Assembly: GCA_965213855.1 (NCBI GenBank)
Contig: CBDCAA010000007.1
Coordinates: forward strand, 1 to 64,000
Direction of reading: 5' to 3'
Length of the DNA: 64,000 bases
Source: JBBROS01 sp965213855
GTDB taxonomy: Bacteria > Pseudomonadota > Alphaproteobacteria > Acetobacterales > Acetobacteraceae
The position numbers were made by a program, and so were the translations under genes. Each line of letters starts with the position of its first letter. Position 1 is the first letter of the stretch. The notes beneath the pieces are model-generated. The model searched no databases and was not told the origin of the DNA. It was given only the letters and a program-made list of their open reading frames with translations. Positions 42,470 through 51,748 of the stretch are shown here, in pieces.

Positions 42470-43443
42470 CGCGGCGCCGCCGCCCGCTGCAACCGGTCGT
42501 TGATCGCCAGCCCCAGCCCTGCTTCGGGCACGGCCATCACCGCGATCCTCGCCAGCCCGAGCCGCGTCCCGTCCGCATCCAGCGCCCGCAGCCCCTCGAA
42601 CAGCCGCGACGCCGCCTCGACCACGTCGCCGCTCGCGCTCAACTGGAACACCGCCCCCGCCCCCGCCGGCGCGGGCCCGAACGCCAGCAGCGCCTCGTCC
42701 CCACCCGCCCGTTCCGCGCCGAGCCGGACCGGCAGGGCCGGCGCGTAGTGCGACACCAGCAGTCCGGGCGACCGCAGGTTCCGCGTCATCTGCGCCGCCG
42801 CCGGCGTCAATCCGCGCCCGATCGGCCCGAGTACCGCCTCGATCGCCTCCAGCGCGACACCGCCGGGGCGCAACAGGCAGGGCGACCCCGCCGCGAGGTC
42901 CACCACGGTACTCTCCACACCCACCCGGCACGGCCCGCTATCGAGCACCGCGGCGACCCGCCCCCGCAGGCCCGCCAGAACATGCGCCGCCGTCGTCGGC
43001 GACACCTCGCCCGACCGGTTCGCCGATGGCGCCGCGACCGGGCGCCCCACGGCCCGCAGCAGCGCCAGTGCATCCGCACCCGCCGGCACCCGCACCGCCA
43101 GCGTCTCAAGGCCGGCGCCCGCCAGCAGCGCCACCGGGCAGGTGACCCGGCGCGGCAGCACCATCGTCAGCGGCCCGGGCCAGAATGCATCGGCCAGCGC
43201 GCTAGCGGCCGGGCCGGGCTCGACATGGCCGAAGGCGGCAGCGGCGTCGGGGTAGTGGCAGATCAGCGGATTGAAATGCGGCCGGCCCTTTGCGTCGTAC
43301 ACCCGCGCGACGGCCGCATTGTTCGTCGCGTCCGCCCCCAGGCCGTACACCGTCTCCGTCCCGAACGCGACCAGCTCTCCCGCGCACAGCAGCCGCGCCG
43401 CCTCCGCAAGCCCCGCTGCGTCTGGCCGCAGAACGGCGGTCAC
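42466..43443 (-). CDS. L-threonylcarbamoyladenylate synthase (Sua5/YrdC)
   Basis: A 325-residue long-form Sua5. It makes threonylcarbamoyl-AMP from Thr, bicarbonate and ATP for the t6A modification of ANN-decoding tRNAs. The YrdC domain covers about 1-200 (GELVAFGTETVYGLGADATN, KGRPHFNPLICHYPD, FWPGPLTMVLPR, GRPVAAPSANRSGEVSPTTA). The C-terminal Sua5 domain follows (PGLLVSHYAPALPVRLG). The GTG at 43443 overlaps the CysQ stop. Confidence 0.94.
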   Translation of the reverse strand: MTAVLRPDAAGLAEAARLLCAGELVAFGTETVYGLGADATNNAAVARVYDAKGRPHFNPLICHYPDAAAAFGHVEPGPAASALADAFWPGPLTMVLPRRVTCPVALLAGAGLETLAVRVPAGADALALLRAVGRPVAAPSANRSGEVSPTTAAHVLAGLRGRVAAVLDSGPCRVGVESTVVDLAAGSPCLLRPGGVALEAIEAVLGPIGRGLTPAAAQMTRNLRSPGLLVSHYAPALPVRLGAERAGGDEALLAFGPAPAGAGAVFQLSASGDVVEAASRLFEGLRALDADGTRLGLARIAVMAVPEAGLGLAINDRLQRAAAPR

Positions 43444-44207
43444 AGAACCCCGTGGCAGACGAAGGGCGGGTTCTCCCAGCCCGGCTTGCCGTAGCCCAGC
43501 GGCGAGCCGTCCATGGCGCATAATCGGCCGCCCGCAGCCTCCAGCACGGCCTGCGGCGCGGCGGTGTCCCACTCCATGGTGCGGCCGAAGCGCGGGTATA
43601 GGTCAGCCGCACCCTCGGCGAGGCGGACGATCTTGAGCGCGGAGCCCATGTTGGTCACGCTGGCAACGCTGCGGCCCTGCAGAAAGCGGTCCAGCCGCGG
43701 ATCGGCCGCGTAGTGCCGGCTGGCCAGCACGTGCACGCCGTCGGCCGGCGGCGTGCGGGCGCGGATGGGGCGCTCGCCGGCGCCGTTGCGCTTCCAGGCC
43801 TTGGGCTTCGGGCCGAGCAGTCCGCCGAACAGCTCGCCATAGGCGGGCACGCCGACGACGCCGAGCACGGGTCGGCCATCGCGGACCAGGCCGATATTGA
43901 CGGTGAACTCGTCGCGCAGCGCTGCAAACTCGCGGGTGCCGTCGAGCGGGTCGACGAGCCAGTATTCGCGCCCGGTCTCGTGCACGTGCCCGGCCTCGAT
44001 CTCCTCCTCGGCGATCACCGGGATGTGTGGCGCCGCCCCGCGCAGACCCTCGAGGATCAGCGCCTCGGCCGCATGATCGGCCTCGGTGACCGGGCTGGCA
44101 TCTTTCTTCCGCAGCGTCTCGAAGCCACGCTGGCGCACGGCGAGGATGACGCTGCCGGCCCGGCGGGCAAGATCGGCGGCAAGGCTGAGCAGCGCAGGAT
44201 CGTCCAT
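43440..44207 (-). CDS. cysQ: 3'(2'),5'-bisphosphate nucleotidase CysQ
   Basis: A 255-residue inositol-monophosphatase-fold enzyme that removes the 3'-phosphate of PAP or PAPS during sulfur assimilation. Metal motifs are PVTEADHAAEALI, VIAEEEIEAG, WLVDPLDGTREFA (about 83-95) and the C-terminal MEWDTAAPQAVLEAAGG (about 211). An upstream in-frame start is possible, but the ATG at 44207 gives the usual length. First gene of the cysQ-sua5-gtrA unit, divergent from the aminopeptidase pair. Confidence 0.92.
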   Translation of the reverse strand: MDDPALLSLAADLARRAGSVILAVRQRGFETLRKKDASPVTEADHAAEALILEGLRGAAPHIPVIAEEEIEAGHVHETGREYWLVDPLDGTREFAALRDEFTVNIGLVRDGRPVLGVVGVPAYGELFGGLLGPKPKAWKRNGAGERPIRARTPPADGVHVLASRHYAADPRLDRFLQGRSVASVTNMGSALKIVRLAEGAADLYPRFGRTMEWDTAAPQAVLEAAGGRLCAMDGSPLGYGKPGWENPPFVCHGVL

Positions 44208-44323
44208 GTCCAGTGGTGTAACGGCGCGGGGCCTGCCCGCCAAGCGGGCGCGCGCCGAGGCTTGGCACGCTAGGCAACCGGGGCAGCGCTGCTACATTCG
44301 ACCGCAGACAGGAAAGACCACGC

Positions 44324-45790
44324 ATGATCACCATCGCCTTCGCCGCCGCCGCGGCTCCCGACGCCGGTTCGCTCGCTCTCCTGTGCATCGAGAAGCAGCC
44401 TTTGGCCGGGCTCGCCGCCAGCGTGGACGAGGCCTGCGGCGGCGCGATCGGGCGGGCGATGGCGGCGGCGGAGTTCTCGGCCAAGAAGGGACAGACCTGC
44501 ACCGTGCTGGCGCCGGGCGCCGGGCTGCGCCGGGTGGTGCTGGTGGGCGTCGGCGCGCCGCAGGACCATACGGTGCGCGGCATGGAGGAGGCGGGCGGGA
44601 CGGCTGTTGCGGCGCTGATGCGGGACGAACAGGCGGCGATCGCCGTCGACGGCATGCCGCCCGGGCATGCGGCCGCCGCCGCGCTGGGGGCGATGCTGCG
44701 GAGCTACCGGTTCGACCGCTACCGGACCAAGGAAGCGGCCGACGCCAAGCCGAAGCTCTCGACCCTGCAGGTCCTGACCGACGACCCGGCTGCCGCCCAG
44801 GCCGCCTTCCCGGCCGCCAAAGCCGTCGCCGACGGGGCAGCGATGGCGCGCGACCTGATCAGCGAACCGGCCAACGTGCTGAACCCGGCCGAGATGGCGG
44901 AGCGCTGCAAGGCCCTGACCGCCCTGGGCGTCGACGTCGAGGTGCTGGACCGCGCAGCACTGGTCGAAAAAGGCTTCGGGGCGCTGCTCGCCGTCTCGCA
45001 GGGGAGCGTGAACGAGCCGCGGGTGGTGGTGATGCAATGGCACGGCGGCACGGCCGGCGAGCGGCCGGTCTGCGTCGTCGGCAAGGGCGTCACCTTCGAC
45101 ACGGGCGGCATCAGCATCAAGCCCGCGGCCGGAATGGGAGACATGAAGTGGGACATGGCCGGCGCGGGCGCCGTCGTCGGCCTGATGGCAGCGCTGGCCG
45201 GGCGGCATGCGCGGGCGAACGTCGTGGGCCTGGTCGGCCTGAGCGAGAACATGCCGAGCGGGTCGGCGGTCCGCCCGGGCGACGTGATCCACAGCCTGTC
45301 GGGCCAGACGGTGGAGGTGCTGAACACCGACGCCGAAGGGCGGTTGGTGCTCGCCGACGTCATCTGGTACGCGCAGGACCGGTTCTCGCCGGCATTGACC
45401 GTCGATCTGGCGACCCTGACCGGTGCGATCATCGTCGGGTTGGGCCACGAGTATGCCGGGCTGTTCAGCAACGACGACACGCTGGCGACGCGGCTGATCG
45501 CGGCCGGCCAGGCGGCCAACGAGCCAGTGTGGCGGATGCCGCTGGCCGAGGCCTACGACAAGCTGATCCGCAGCGACATCGCCGACATGAAGAACATCGG
45601 CGGCCGGCCCGGGGGCGCCATCATCGGCGCGCAGTTCATCCAGCGCTTCGTGCGCGGGCCATGGGCGCATCTCGACATCGCCGGCATGGCCTGGGGCACG
45701 AAGGACACCGCGACCATTCCGAAGGGCGCCACCGCCTATGGCCTGCGCCTGCTGGACCGGCTGATCGCCGACCACTACGAGGCCGCATGA
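44324..45790 (+). CDS. pepA: Leucyl aminopeptidase PepA (M17), copy 1
   Basis: A 488-residue cytosolic M17 aminopeptidase with two metal ions, releasing N-terminal residues from peptides. The N-terminal domain spans 1-165. The catalytic domain has VVGKGVTFDTGGISIKPAAG (about 255-274), MKWDMAGAGAVVGLMAALAG, and NTDAEGRLVLADVIWYAQDR with the Asp, Glu and Arg of the active site. C-terminal GPWAHLDIAGMAWGTKD is standard. It overlaps copy 2 by 4 bases. Confidence 0.95.
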   Translation: MITIAFAAAAAPDAGSLALLCIEKQPLAGLAASVDEACGGAIGRAMAAAEFSAKKGQTCTVLAPGAGLRRVVLVGVGAPQDHTVRGMEEAGGTAVAALMRDEQAAIAVDGMPPGHAAAAALGAMLRSYRFDRYRTKEAADAKPKLSTLQVLTDDPAAAQAAFPAAKAVADGAAMARDLISEPANVLNPAEMAERCKALTALGVDVEVLDRAALVEKGFGALLAVSQGSVNEPRVVVMQWHGGTAGERPVCVVGKGVTFDTGGISIKPAAGMGDMKWDMAGAGAVVGLMAALAGRHARANVVGLVGLSENMPSGSAVRPGDVIHSLSGQTVEVLNTDAEGRLVLADVIWYAQDRFSPALTVDLATLTGAIIVGLGHEYAGLFSNDDTLATRLIAAGQAANEPVWRMPLAEAYDKLIRSDIADMKNIGGRPGGAIIGAQFIQRFVRGPWAHLDIAGMAWGTKDTATIPKGATAYGLRLLDRLIADHYEAA

Positions 45791-47199
45791 CGCCAGCCTT
45801 CGTGCGGCGCAGCACCGCGCCCGTGCGCGCGGTGCCGGTCCCGTTGGGTGCCGCGCCGCCGCGGCCGGAGCAGGCGATGCTGGCCGGGTTCGGCGAGCGG
45901 GCCGGGCAGGTTGCGGAGGTGTTGACCCGCAAGCGCCGCCTGCTGCTGATCCGCGCCGACGCAGACCTGGAGGCGGCGGGCGCGCTGGCGGTGGCCCGGC
46001 TGCAGGCGGTGCCGCACATCGCGATCGACGCCCGCGGGTTCGTGGCGGCCGACGCCGCCCGGCTCGGGGCCGGCGCGGCGATGCGGGCCTGGCGCTTCCA
46101 CCGGCTGCTGACCCGGCCCGACCCGGAGCGGCCGGTGTTGGAGCGGGTCGAGGTGATGGTCGATGACCCGAAGGCGGCGCGGGCCGCCTGGGCGTTGCAG
46201 GAACCGGGGGTGATGGGCGCGGCGTTCGCACGCGCCTTGGTTGCCGAACCGGGCAACCTGCTGACTCCGGCTGTGTTCGCCGAGCGCCTGCGGCCGCTCG
46301 AGGATTACGGCCTGCACCTCGAGGTTCTGGGGCCGGACCGCCTGGCCGCGGAGAAGTTCGGGGGATTGCTGGCCGTCGGGCGGGAGAGCGTGAACCCGCC
46401 CTGCCTCGCGGTGCTGCGCTGGGACGGGCACCCTGTCGCCGGTACGGCCACGGCCCCGGTGCTGTTCGTGGGCAAAGGGATCACGTTCGACACGGGCGGC
46501 GTGTGCATCAAGCCGGCCGCGCCGATGTGGGAGATGCGGGCGGACATGGCGGGGGCCGCCACCTGCGCCGGGGTAATGTTGGCGCTGGCGCTGCGCCGCT
46601 CGCCGGCCCCGGCAATGGCCATCATGGCGCTGGCCGAAAACATGGTCGGCGCCGACAGCTATCGGCCCGGCGACGTGCTGCGGCTGCAGAACGGCACCAC
46701 CGTGGAGATCGTCGACACGGACGCGGAGGGCCGGCTGGTGCTGGCCGACGCACTCGCCTGGGGCATCGCGACAGCCGGCCCGCAGGCAGTCGTCGACCTG
46801 GCCACGCTGACGGGCAGCATCATCACCGCGCTCGGGCATCATATGGCCGGGCTTTTCGCGACCGACGACGTGCTCGCCGCACACTTGTCTGCCGCAGGGG
46901 CGGGGGTGGACGAGCGTGTCTGGCGCATGCCGCTTTCGGCAGCCTACCGAGACGCCCTGCAAAGCGACATCGCCGACGTGCGGCAGTGCGCGGAGGGACA
47001 GATGCAGCCGGATGCCTGCCATGCGGCCGTGTTCCTGCGCGGCTTCGTCGGCGACGTGCCTTGGGCGCACCTGGACATCGCCGGCGTGGAAAGCCGCGAA
47101 ACGGCAAGCGACCGGTATGCGCAGGGCCCCACGGGCTGGGGCGTGCGCCTGCTCGACCGGCTGATGCAGGACCGCTACGAGGATCCGCAGCGGGCCTGA
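45787..47199 (+). CDS. Leucyl aminopeptidase family protein (M17), copy 2
   Basis: A 470-residue divergent paralogue translated directly after copy 1 (ATGA overlap). It retains the metal ligands: VGKGITFDTGGVCIKPAAP, RADMAGAATCAGVMLALALR, and VDTDAEGRLVLADALAWG with catalytic Arg. The helix reads MRADM where copy 1 has MKWDM, and the substrate-pocket and C-terminal regions differ (ESRETASDRYAQGPTGWGVR). It may form hetero-oligomers with PepA or handle other substrates. Both are open and apparently functional. Confidence 0.92.
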   Translation: MTPAFVRRSTAPVRAVPVPLGAAPPRPEQAMLAGFGERAGQVAEVLTRKRRLLLIRADADLEAAGALAVARLQAVPHIAIDARGFVAADAARLGAGAAMRAWRFHRLLTRPDPERPVLERVEVMVDDPKAARAAWALQEPGVMGAAFARALVAEPGNLLTPAVFAERLRPLEDYGLHLEVLGPDRLAAEKFGGLLAVGRESVNPPCLAVLRWDGHPVAGTATAPVLFVGKGITFDTGGVCIKPAAPMWEMRADMAGAATCAGVMLALALRRSPAPAMAIMALAENMVGADSYRPGDVLRLQNGTTVEIVDTDAEGRLVLADALAWGIATAGPQAVVDLATLTGSIITALGHHMAGLFATDDVLAAHLSAAGAGVDERVWRMPLSAAYRDALQSDIADVRQCAEGQMQPDACHAAVFLRGFVGDVPWAHLDIAGVESRETASDRYAQGPTGWGVRLLDRLMQDRYEDPQRA

Positions 47200-47212
47200 A
47201 CGAGGGCTGGCG

Positions 47213-47701
47213 TCACGGCTTGGCGGGCGCACCGGCGATGCAGCGGGCCAGCGCACGGATCGCGTCGTGGGAGCCCTGAAGCGGCTCCTCGTAGGACCCG
47301 CCGTCGAAGTCGACGGTCACGGCCTTGCCCGCGCCAAGGGCGGCGAAGTCGTCGTCCGGGTCGCTGACCGGCATCACCAACATGACCGCGCTGGTCGCGA
47401 TCCCCGTCACGGTCTTGGACTTGCCGCCGTCAACGTGGAACTTGGCCTCATACTGCTGGTCCTTCGTCAGCCCGGCGTCCGGCTCCGAGACGATCAGGAA
47501 CGTATGCTGGTCCGTATCGGCCGCGAAGCCGACGGCGGACTTGTCCTCGAACTGCCACATCGCCGCACAGGTGTGGGAGCCGTCGGCGTTGGCCGACAAG
47601 TGGACCTTCCAGCCATGCACGTCGATCGTCTGGCCCACCCCCTGCGCCCGGGCACCGGCCCCCAGCAGGAGCAGCATCGCGGCGAGCGTGACGGTGCGCA
47701 T
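47213..47701 (-). CDS. Secreted unknown protein
   Basis: A 162-residue protein with a signal peptide from the ATG at 47701 (RTVTLAAMLLLLGAGARAQG, cleavage after ARA or AQG). The mature domain is about 140 residues with GWKVHLSANADGSHTCAAMW and two Cys (TCAAMW and ARCIAGAP) that could form a disulfide, and an acidic surface. It resembles small exported proteins of unknown function. It is convergent with aminopeptidase copy 2. Confidence 0.7.
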   Translation of the reverse strand: MRTVTLAAMLLLLGAGARAQGVGQTIDVHGWKVHLSANADGSHTCAAMWQFEDKSAVGFAADTDQHTFLIVSEPDAGLTKDQQYEAKFHVDGGKSKTVTGIATSAVMLVMPVSDPDDDFAALGAGKAVTVDFDGGSYEEPLQGSHDAIRALARCIAGAPAKP

Positions 47702-47808
47702 CGTTCGGTTCCTTGCGAGCTTGAGACGCCATGCCGATCTTGGGTCAGCCAGGGAGAAAACGCCAGCGACCGCTGGACAGCCGGGCACGATCGGGCGTCC
47801 CTTCGGCC

Positions 47809-49161
47809 ATGCCCAAGCAACTTCACCTGCACGCCTTCGAGATGAATTGCATCGGCCATATCCAGCAGGGGTTGTGGACCCATCCGCGCGACCGTTCGAC
47901 GGACTATGCCGACCTTGGCCACTGGGTCGACCTCGCGCGGCTGCTGGAACGCGGGCTGTTCGATGGCCTGTTCCTGGCGGACGTGCTCGGCGTCTATGAC
48001 GTGTTCGGCGGCAGCGCGGACGGTGCCATCCGCCACGCGGTGCAGGTGCCGGTCAACGACCCGATGTTGCTGGTGCCGGCGATGGCACACGCGACCACGC
48101 ATCTCGGTTTCGGCGTCACGGCCAATCTCAGCTACGAGGCCGCCTACGTCTTCGCGCGCCGCATGTCGACGCTCGATCATCTGACGCGCGGCCGGATCGG
48201 CTGGAACGTGGTCACGGGCTACCTCGACAGTGCGGCGCGGGCGATGGGCCGCGCGCAGCAGGTCGCGCATGACGACCGCTACGACATCGCCGACGACTAC
48301 ATGGCTGCCGTCTACAAGCTATGGGAAGGCAGCTGGGCCGACGACGCCGTGCGCGCCGACCGGACGAGCGGCGTCTATGCCGACCCCTCGCGCGTGAGGG
48401 CGGTGCGGCACGACGGGCCGCATGTTCGGCTGGACGGCGTGCACCTCTCGGCGCCATCGCCGCAGCGGACGCCGGTGCTGTATCAAGCCGGATCGAGCGA
48501 ACGGGGCCGGCGGTTCGCCGGGCAGCATGCGGAGTGCGTGTTCCTGAACGGCGGCCCGGTGGCGCAGGTGCGCGAACACGTCGACGCGATCCGCGCGGCG
48601 ACGGTTGCCGCCGGGCGCGCTGTCCTGGACGTGAAGGCGTTCATGGGCGTCAGCATCGTCGTCGCCGAGACGGCGGCGCTGGCGCGGGCGAAATTCGAAG
48701 ACTACCGCCGCCATGCCTCGCCCGAGGGCGCGCTGGTACACGCCTCGGCGAGCATGGGGATCGACCTGGCCGCCTATGGCATGGACGACCCGATCGGGGC
48801 CGCGCCGACCCAGGCAATCGTCAGCAACCTGGCGGCGATGGCGGCCCAGGGGATGACCAAGCGCAAGCTGCTGGACCGCATGGTGCTCGGCAGCCGGCAA
48901 GTGCCGATCGTGGGCGATGGCGAGCATGTGGCCGAATCGCTGGTCGAATTGGCGGAGTCGACGGGCGTCGACGGCTTCATCCTGTCCCGGACGGTGGTCC
49001 CGGAGTGTTTCCTGGACGTGATCGAACTCGTGGTTCCCGCCTTGCAGCGGCGCGGCGCCTACAAGACGGCCTACAGCGGCGGGACCCACCGGAAGCAGCT
49101 ATTCGGCGCCGACCGGCTGCCCGGGACGCACCCTGCGGCAGCCGCGCGATGGCCGGATTGA
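47809..49161 (+). CDS. LLM-class flavin monooxygenase (NtaA/SnaA/DszA type)
   Basis: A 450-residue FMNH2-dependent monooxygenase of the nitrilotriacetate/pristinamycin/dibenzothiophene sulfone group. Supporting stretches are HLHAFEMNCIGHIQQGLWTH at the N-terminus, GLFDGLFLADVLGVYDVFGG, RRMSTLDHLTRGRIGWNVVT, TPVLYQAGSSERGRRFAGQH (flavin site) and GSRQVPIVGDGEHVAESLVE. It needs a separate flavin reductase, which is not adjacent. The C-terminus has the usual ERGAYRT-like motif as RRGAYKTAYSGGTHRKQLFG. Substrate unknown. Confidence 0.9.
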   Translation: MPKQLHLHAFEMNCIGHIQQGLWTHPRDRSTDYADLGHWVDLARLLERGLFDGLFLADVLGVYDVFGGSADGAIRHAVQVPVNDPMLLVPAMAHATTHLGFGVTANLSYEAAYVFARRMSTLDHLTRGRIGWNVVTGYLDSAARAMGRAQQVAHDDRYDIADDYMAAVYKLWEGSWADDAVRADRTSGVYADPSRVRAVRHDGPHVRLDGVHLSAPSPQRTPVLYQAGSSERGRRFAGQHAECVFLNGGPVAQVREHVDAIRAATVAAGRAVLDVKAFMGVSIVVAETAALARAKFEDYRRHASPEGALVHASASMGIDLAAYGMDDPIGAAPTQAIVSNLAAMAAQGMTKRKLLDRMVLGSRQVPIVGDGEHVAESLVELAESTGVDGFILSRTVVPECFLDVIELVVPALQRRGAYKTAYSGGTHRKQLFGADRLPGTHPAAAARWPD

Positions 49162-49275
49162 GCCGGGCACGGCACGCCGCGTTAGACAGTTCCTGACGAA
49201 ACCATGCGCTTTCCGACCCGCCTGCGCTGGTAGTCTGCGCCGGCATTTGAATACATCGCCGAACAGCGGACCCCC

Positions 49276-49584
49276 ATGCTCATTTGGCCTTCTACCATCG
49301 CGCTGCTCAGCACGTCCGCACTCGTATTGGCGGGCTGCGCGGACACGCCGGCCGCCCCGCCAGCGGCCGACGCCACGCCTGCGGTGGCCACGCAATTCAT
49401 CCGGCTGAACCCGCCCAAGCTGCGGCTGCACCGGCCCGACCGGTGCAAGCTGGCGCGGGTCGATCTCAAGGCCGACCGGGTGACCGAGCTGTTCCAGCAG
49501 TTCCACGCCGAGCAGGCGGGCGCCGACGCGGACGTGGCCGCCGCTCCGGCCGCGTCGCCCCCCTGCCAACCCCGAGCGCGATAG
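49276..49584 (+). CDS. Small unknown lipoprotein
   Basis: A 102-residue protein with a lipoprotein signal (STIALLSTSALVLAGCADTP; lipobox LAGC, Cys at about 21). The mature part is Ala/Pro-rich, with a short basic segment LRLHRPDRCKLARVDLKADR, helix VTELFQQFHAEQAGADAD and a second and third Cys near residues 57 and 98. It ends 6 bases before the AAA ATPase gene, so it is probably its partner. No family is recognised. Confidence 0.7.
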   Translation: MLIWPSTIALLSTSALVLAGCADTPAAPPAADATPAVATQFIRLNPPKLRLHRPDRCKLARVDLKADRVTELFQQFHAEQAGADADVAAAPAASPPCQPRAR

Positions 49585-49590
49585 GCCGAA

Positions 49591-50709
49591 ATGGATCACA
49601 CCTATTCGCTCGAGCGGCCGACGGCGCCGCTCTCACCCGACCTGGCCGAGAAGTCGGCCCGCGTCGCATCCTTCCTCGCCGGCGGCGGGCGCGGGGTCGT
49701 GCTCTCGGGCCCGAAGGGAGCCGGCAAGTCGGCGATCGTCGACCAGCTCGTCGCGGGAACAGCCGGGCGCGTGCTCCGGATCTCGAACCAGGGCCATGGG
49801 CCGCTCGATCTTGCGGCCATGCTGCACCAGCTCGGCCAGGCGCCCGTCGAGGAGGCGGACGAACAAGGCCTGTTCCTCCGCACGCTGGCCGCCATGGCGT
49901 ACGAGGACTACTCGGCGGTGCTCGCCGTCGAGGACGCGCACACGTTAACGGGCTTTGCCCTATCGGCCCTGTCGCGGGTGCCGGGACTGGGCGGGCCCGA
50001 CCTGCCCGGCATGATCCTGGTGCTGTCCGGTGAGCCGGCCCTGCTGGCGAAGCTGGCCGCCCCCGGGCTGGAGCAGTTGCGCAACTCGCGCCGCACGCTG
50101 CTCCTGAAGCTGCCCGGCGGAGCCAGGCCGCACGACGCTCCGGCGCCGACCGGCGCCGACGTCGGAAGCGTGGCCGAGCCGCTCGGGCACCTCGACCCGG
50201 CTCCCCGCCGGGGCCGGCGGCAGCTTGTTGCGCGCGACCTTCGCCTGGTCGCGCTCGCCGCCGTCGCGGGCGGCGTTCTGACGGGCGGCTGGTTCGCCTG
50301 GCAGCAGCCCTGGGTCGCCACCCAACCCCTTGCGTCGTTCGAGAGCGAGGCGGCGTCGCCACCGCCGGCCACCGTCCAACGAACGGATGCGCCATCCGAA
50401 CCGGGGCCGACCTCGCCGCCCGGACCGGCAGCCAGTGCTCCTGAGGTGCCCTCTGCTGCGCACCTGCAGGCGCCGCCGGGAATGCCCGCCGCCAGTCCCG
50501 CCCGGTTGCCGGCGCTCCCGGGGCCGCCCATCCCCGACGCCCCGGCGCCAGGGCGCTCGGCCGAGGCGCTACGGCGCGAGTTCAACGCCTTCCTCGACCG
50601 CTCGGGCCGCGACACGGCCGCGCTCACGCCCGCAAAGCGCGACGTTCTGTTCCAGGACTACCTGCGCTGGAACGCACGGTCGTCGGCACGGCCGGCTGCC
50701 GGGCCATGA
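49591..50709 (+). CDS. Membrane-anchored AAA ATPase, ExeA/GspA-like
   Basis: A 372-residue protein. Residues about 15-175 are a small P-loop ATPase domain (Walker A SGPKGAGKSAIV, 39-50; Walker B VLAVEDAHTLT, 110-120; a sensor-like SGEPALLAKL). A basic stretch RRGRRQ leads into one membrane helix (LRLVALAAVAGGVLTGGWFA, about 217-236). A long Pro/Ala-rich region (240-330) and a short charged C-terminus (EALRREFNAFLDRSGRDTAA) lie presumably in the periplasm. The order ATPase, helix, periplasmic arm recalls ExeA/GspA, which assemble secretion channels, but no peptidoglycan-binding domain is visible. It is coupled to a lipoprotein gene. Confidence 0.75.
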   Translation: MDHTYSLERPTAPLSPDLAEKSARVASFLAGGGRGVVLSGPKGAGKSAIVDQLVAGTAGRVLRISNQGHGPLDLAAMLHQLGQAPVEEADEQGLFLRTLAAMAYEDYSAVLAVEDAHTLTGFALSALSRVPGLGGPDLPGMILVLSGEPALLAKLAAPGLEQLRNSRRTLLLKLPGGARPHDAPAPTGADVGSVAEPLGHLDPAPRRGRRQLVARDLRLVALAAVAGGVLTGGWFAWQQPWVATQPLASFESEAASPPPATVQRTDAPSEPGPTSPPGPAASAPEVPSAAHLQAPPGMPAASPARLPALPGPPIPDAPAPGRSAEALRREFNAFLDRSGRDTAALTPAKRDVLFQDYLRWNARSSARPAAGP

Positions 50710-50766
50710 CGCCCAGGCCAACGGACCAGGACCGAGGCCGCGGCGGACTGCCCTAACCCAGCGGCC

Positions 50767-51654
50767 CTAGCCCTGCGGCGGCCGGCTTTCACCTGCGATG
50801 AGCCCCAGCGCCGCCATCGTGTCCTCCGTCAGGTCGATCGACACGGACGCCAGGTTCTCCCGCAGGTGGTCCACCGACGAGGTTCCCGGAATGAGCAGGA
50901 TATTCGGCGCGCGGCGGAGCAGCCAAGCGAGAGCGACCTGCATCGGCGTGGCCCCAAGCCGGGCAGCGACGTCGTCGAGCGCCGCCGATTGGAGCGGGCT
51001 GAACCCGCCAAGCGGGAAGAACGGCACATAGGCGATGCCGGCCGCGGCCAGCGTGTCGACCAGCGCGTCGTCGCCCCGGTGCGCGAGGTTGAACTGGTTC
51101 TGGACGCAGACGATGTCGGCGATGCGCCTGCCCTCGGCGACCTGGCTGGGCAGGGCGTTGCTCAGGCCGATATGGCGCACCAGACCCTGCCGTTGCAGGT
51201 CGGCAAGGGCGGCGAGTGGCGCCTCGATCGAGCCTTCGGCCGGGCCGTGGGCGCTGAACATAAGGCGGAGATTGACAACCTCGAGCACGTCCAGCCCGAG
51301 GTTGCGGAGGTTGTCGTGGACCGCGCTGATGAGCTCGGCAGACGAGGACGCCGGGTCCCAGGAGCCGCCGGGGCCACGGCGGGCACCGACCTTCGTCACG
51401 ATGACGAGGTTGTCGGGATATGGGTGCAGCGCCTCGTGGATGAGCTGGTTGGTCAGATGCGGGCCGTAGAAGTCGCTGGTGTCGATATGGTCGATCCCGC
51501 TCGCCACCGCCTCGCGCAGAACGGCGATCGCGCCGTCGCGGTCCCTGGGCGGCCCGAACACGCCGGGTCCGGCGAGCTGCATTGCGCCATACCCCATCCG
51601 CGTCACGGTGCGTGCTCCAAGGATGAACGTTCCGGCCTTGCCGATCGTGACCAT
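50767..51654 (-). CDS. Aldo/keto reductase
   Basis: A 295-residue NADPH-dependent aldo/keto reductase. Motifs are GAMQLAGPGVFGPPRDRDGA, the catalytic Asp and Tyr in GIDHIDTSDFYGPHLTNQLI, Lys in LVIVTKVGARRGPG and His equivalent in VVNLRLMF. The cofactor segment is NILLIPGTSSVDHLRENLAS. The start at 51654 is an ATG. It is divergent from a LysR gene across 94 bases, so it is the likely target of that regulator. The physiological carbonyl is not evident. Confidence 0.9.
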   Translation of the reverse strand: MVTIGKAGTFILGARTVTRMGYGAMQLAGPGVFGPPRDRDGAIAVLREAVASGIDHIDTSDFYGPHLTNQLIHEALHPYPDNLVIVTKVGARRGPGGSWDPASSSAELISAVHDNLRNLGLDVLEVVNLRLMFSAHGPAEGSIEAPLAALADLQRQGLVRHIGLSNALPSQVAEGRRIADIVCVQNQFNLAHRGDDALVDTLAAAGIAYVPFFPLGGFSPLQSAALDDVAARLGATPMQVALAWLLRRAPNILLIPGTSSVDHLRENLASVSIDLTEDTMAALGLIAGESRPPQG

Positions 51655-51748
51655 CGCCTGTCTCCTGCTAGTGGGTGCCGTAACTGGGTAGACAGCCGCC
51701 GCCCGATAATGGGGTATGATCGGCACGGGCTGTGCGGGCTGGCGAACA

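Noticed and set aside
44086..45786. N-terminal extension of aminopeptidase copy 2 reading through copy 1 in another frame
   Set aside because: The real start is the ATG at 45787; the upstream part is a shifted reading of copy 1.
44270..46231. 653-codon minus-strand frame over pepA
   Set aside because: Antisense shadow of two well-supported aminopeptidase genes.
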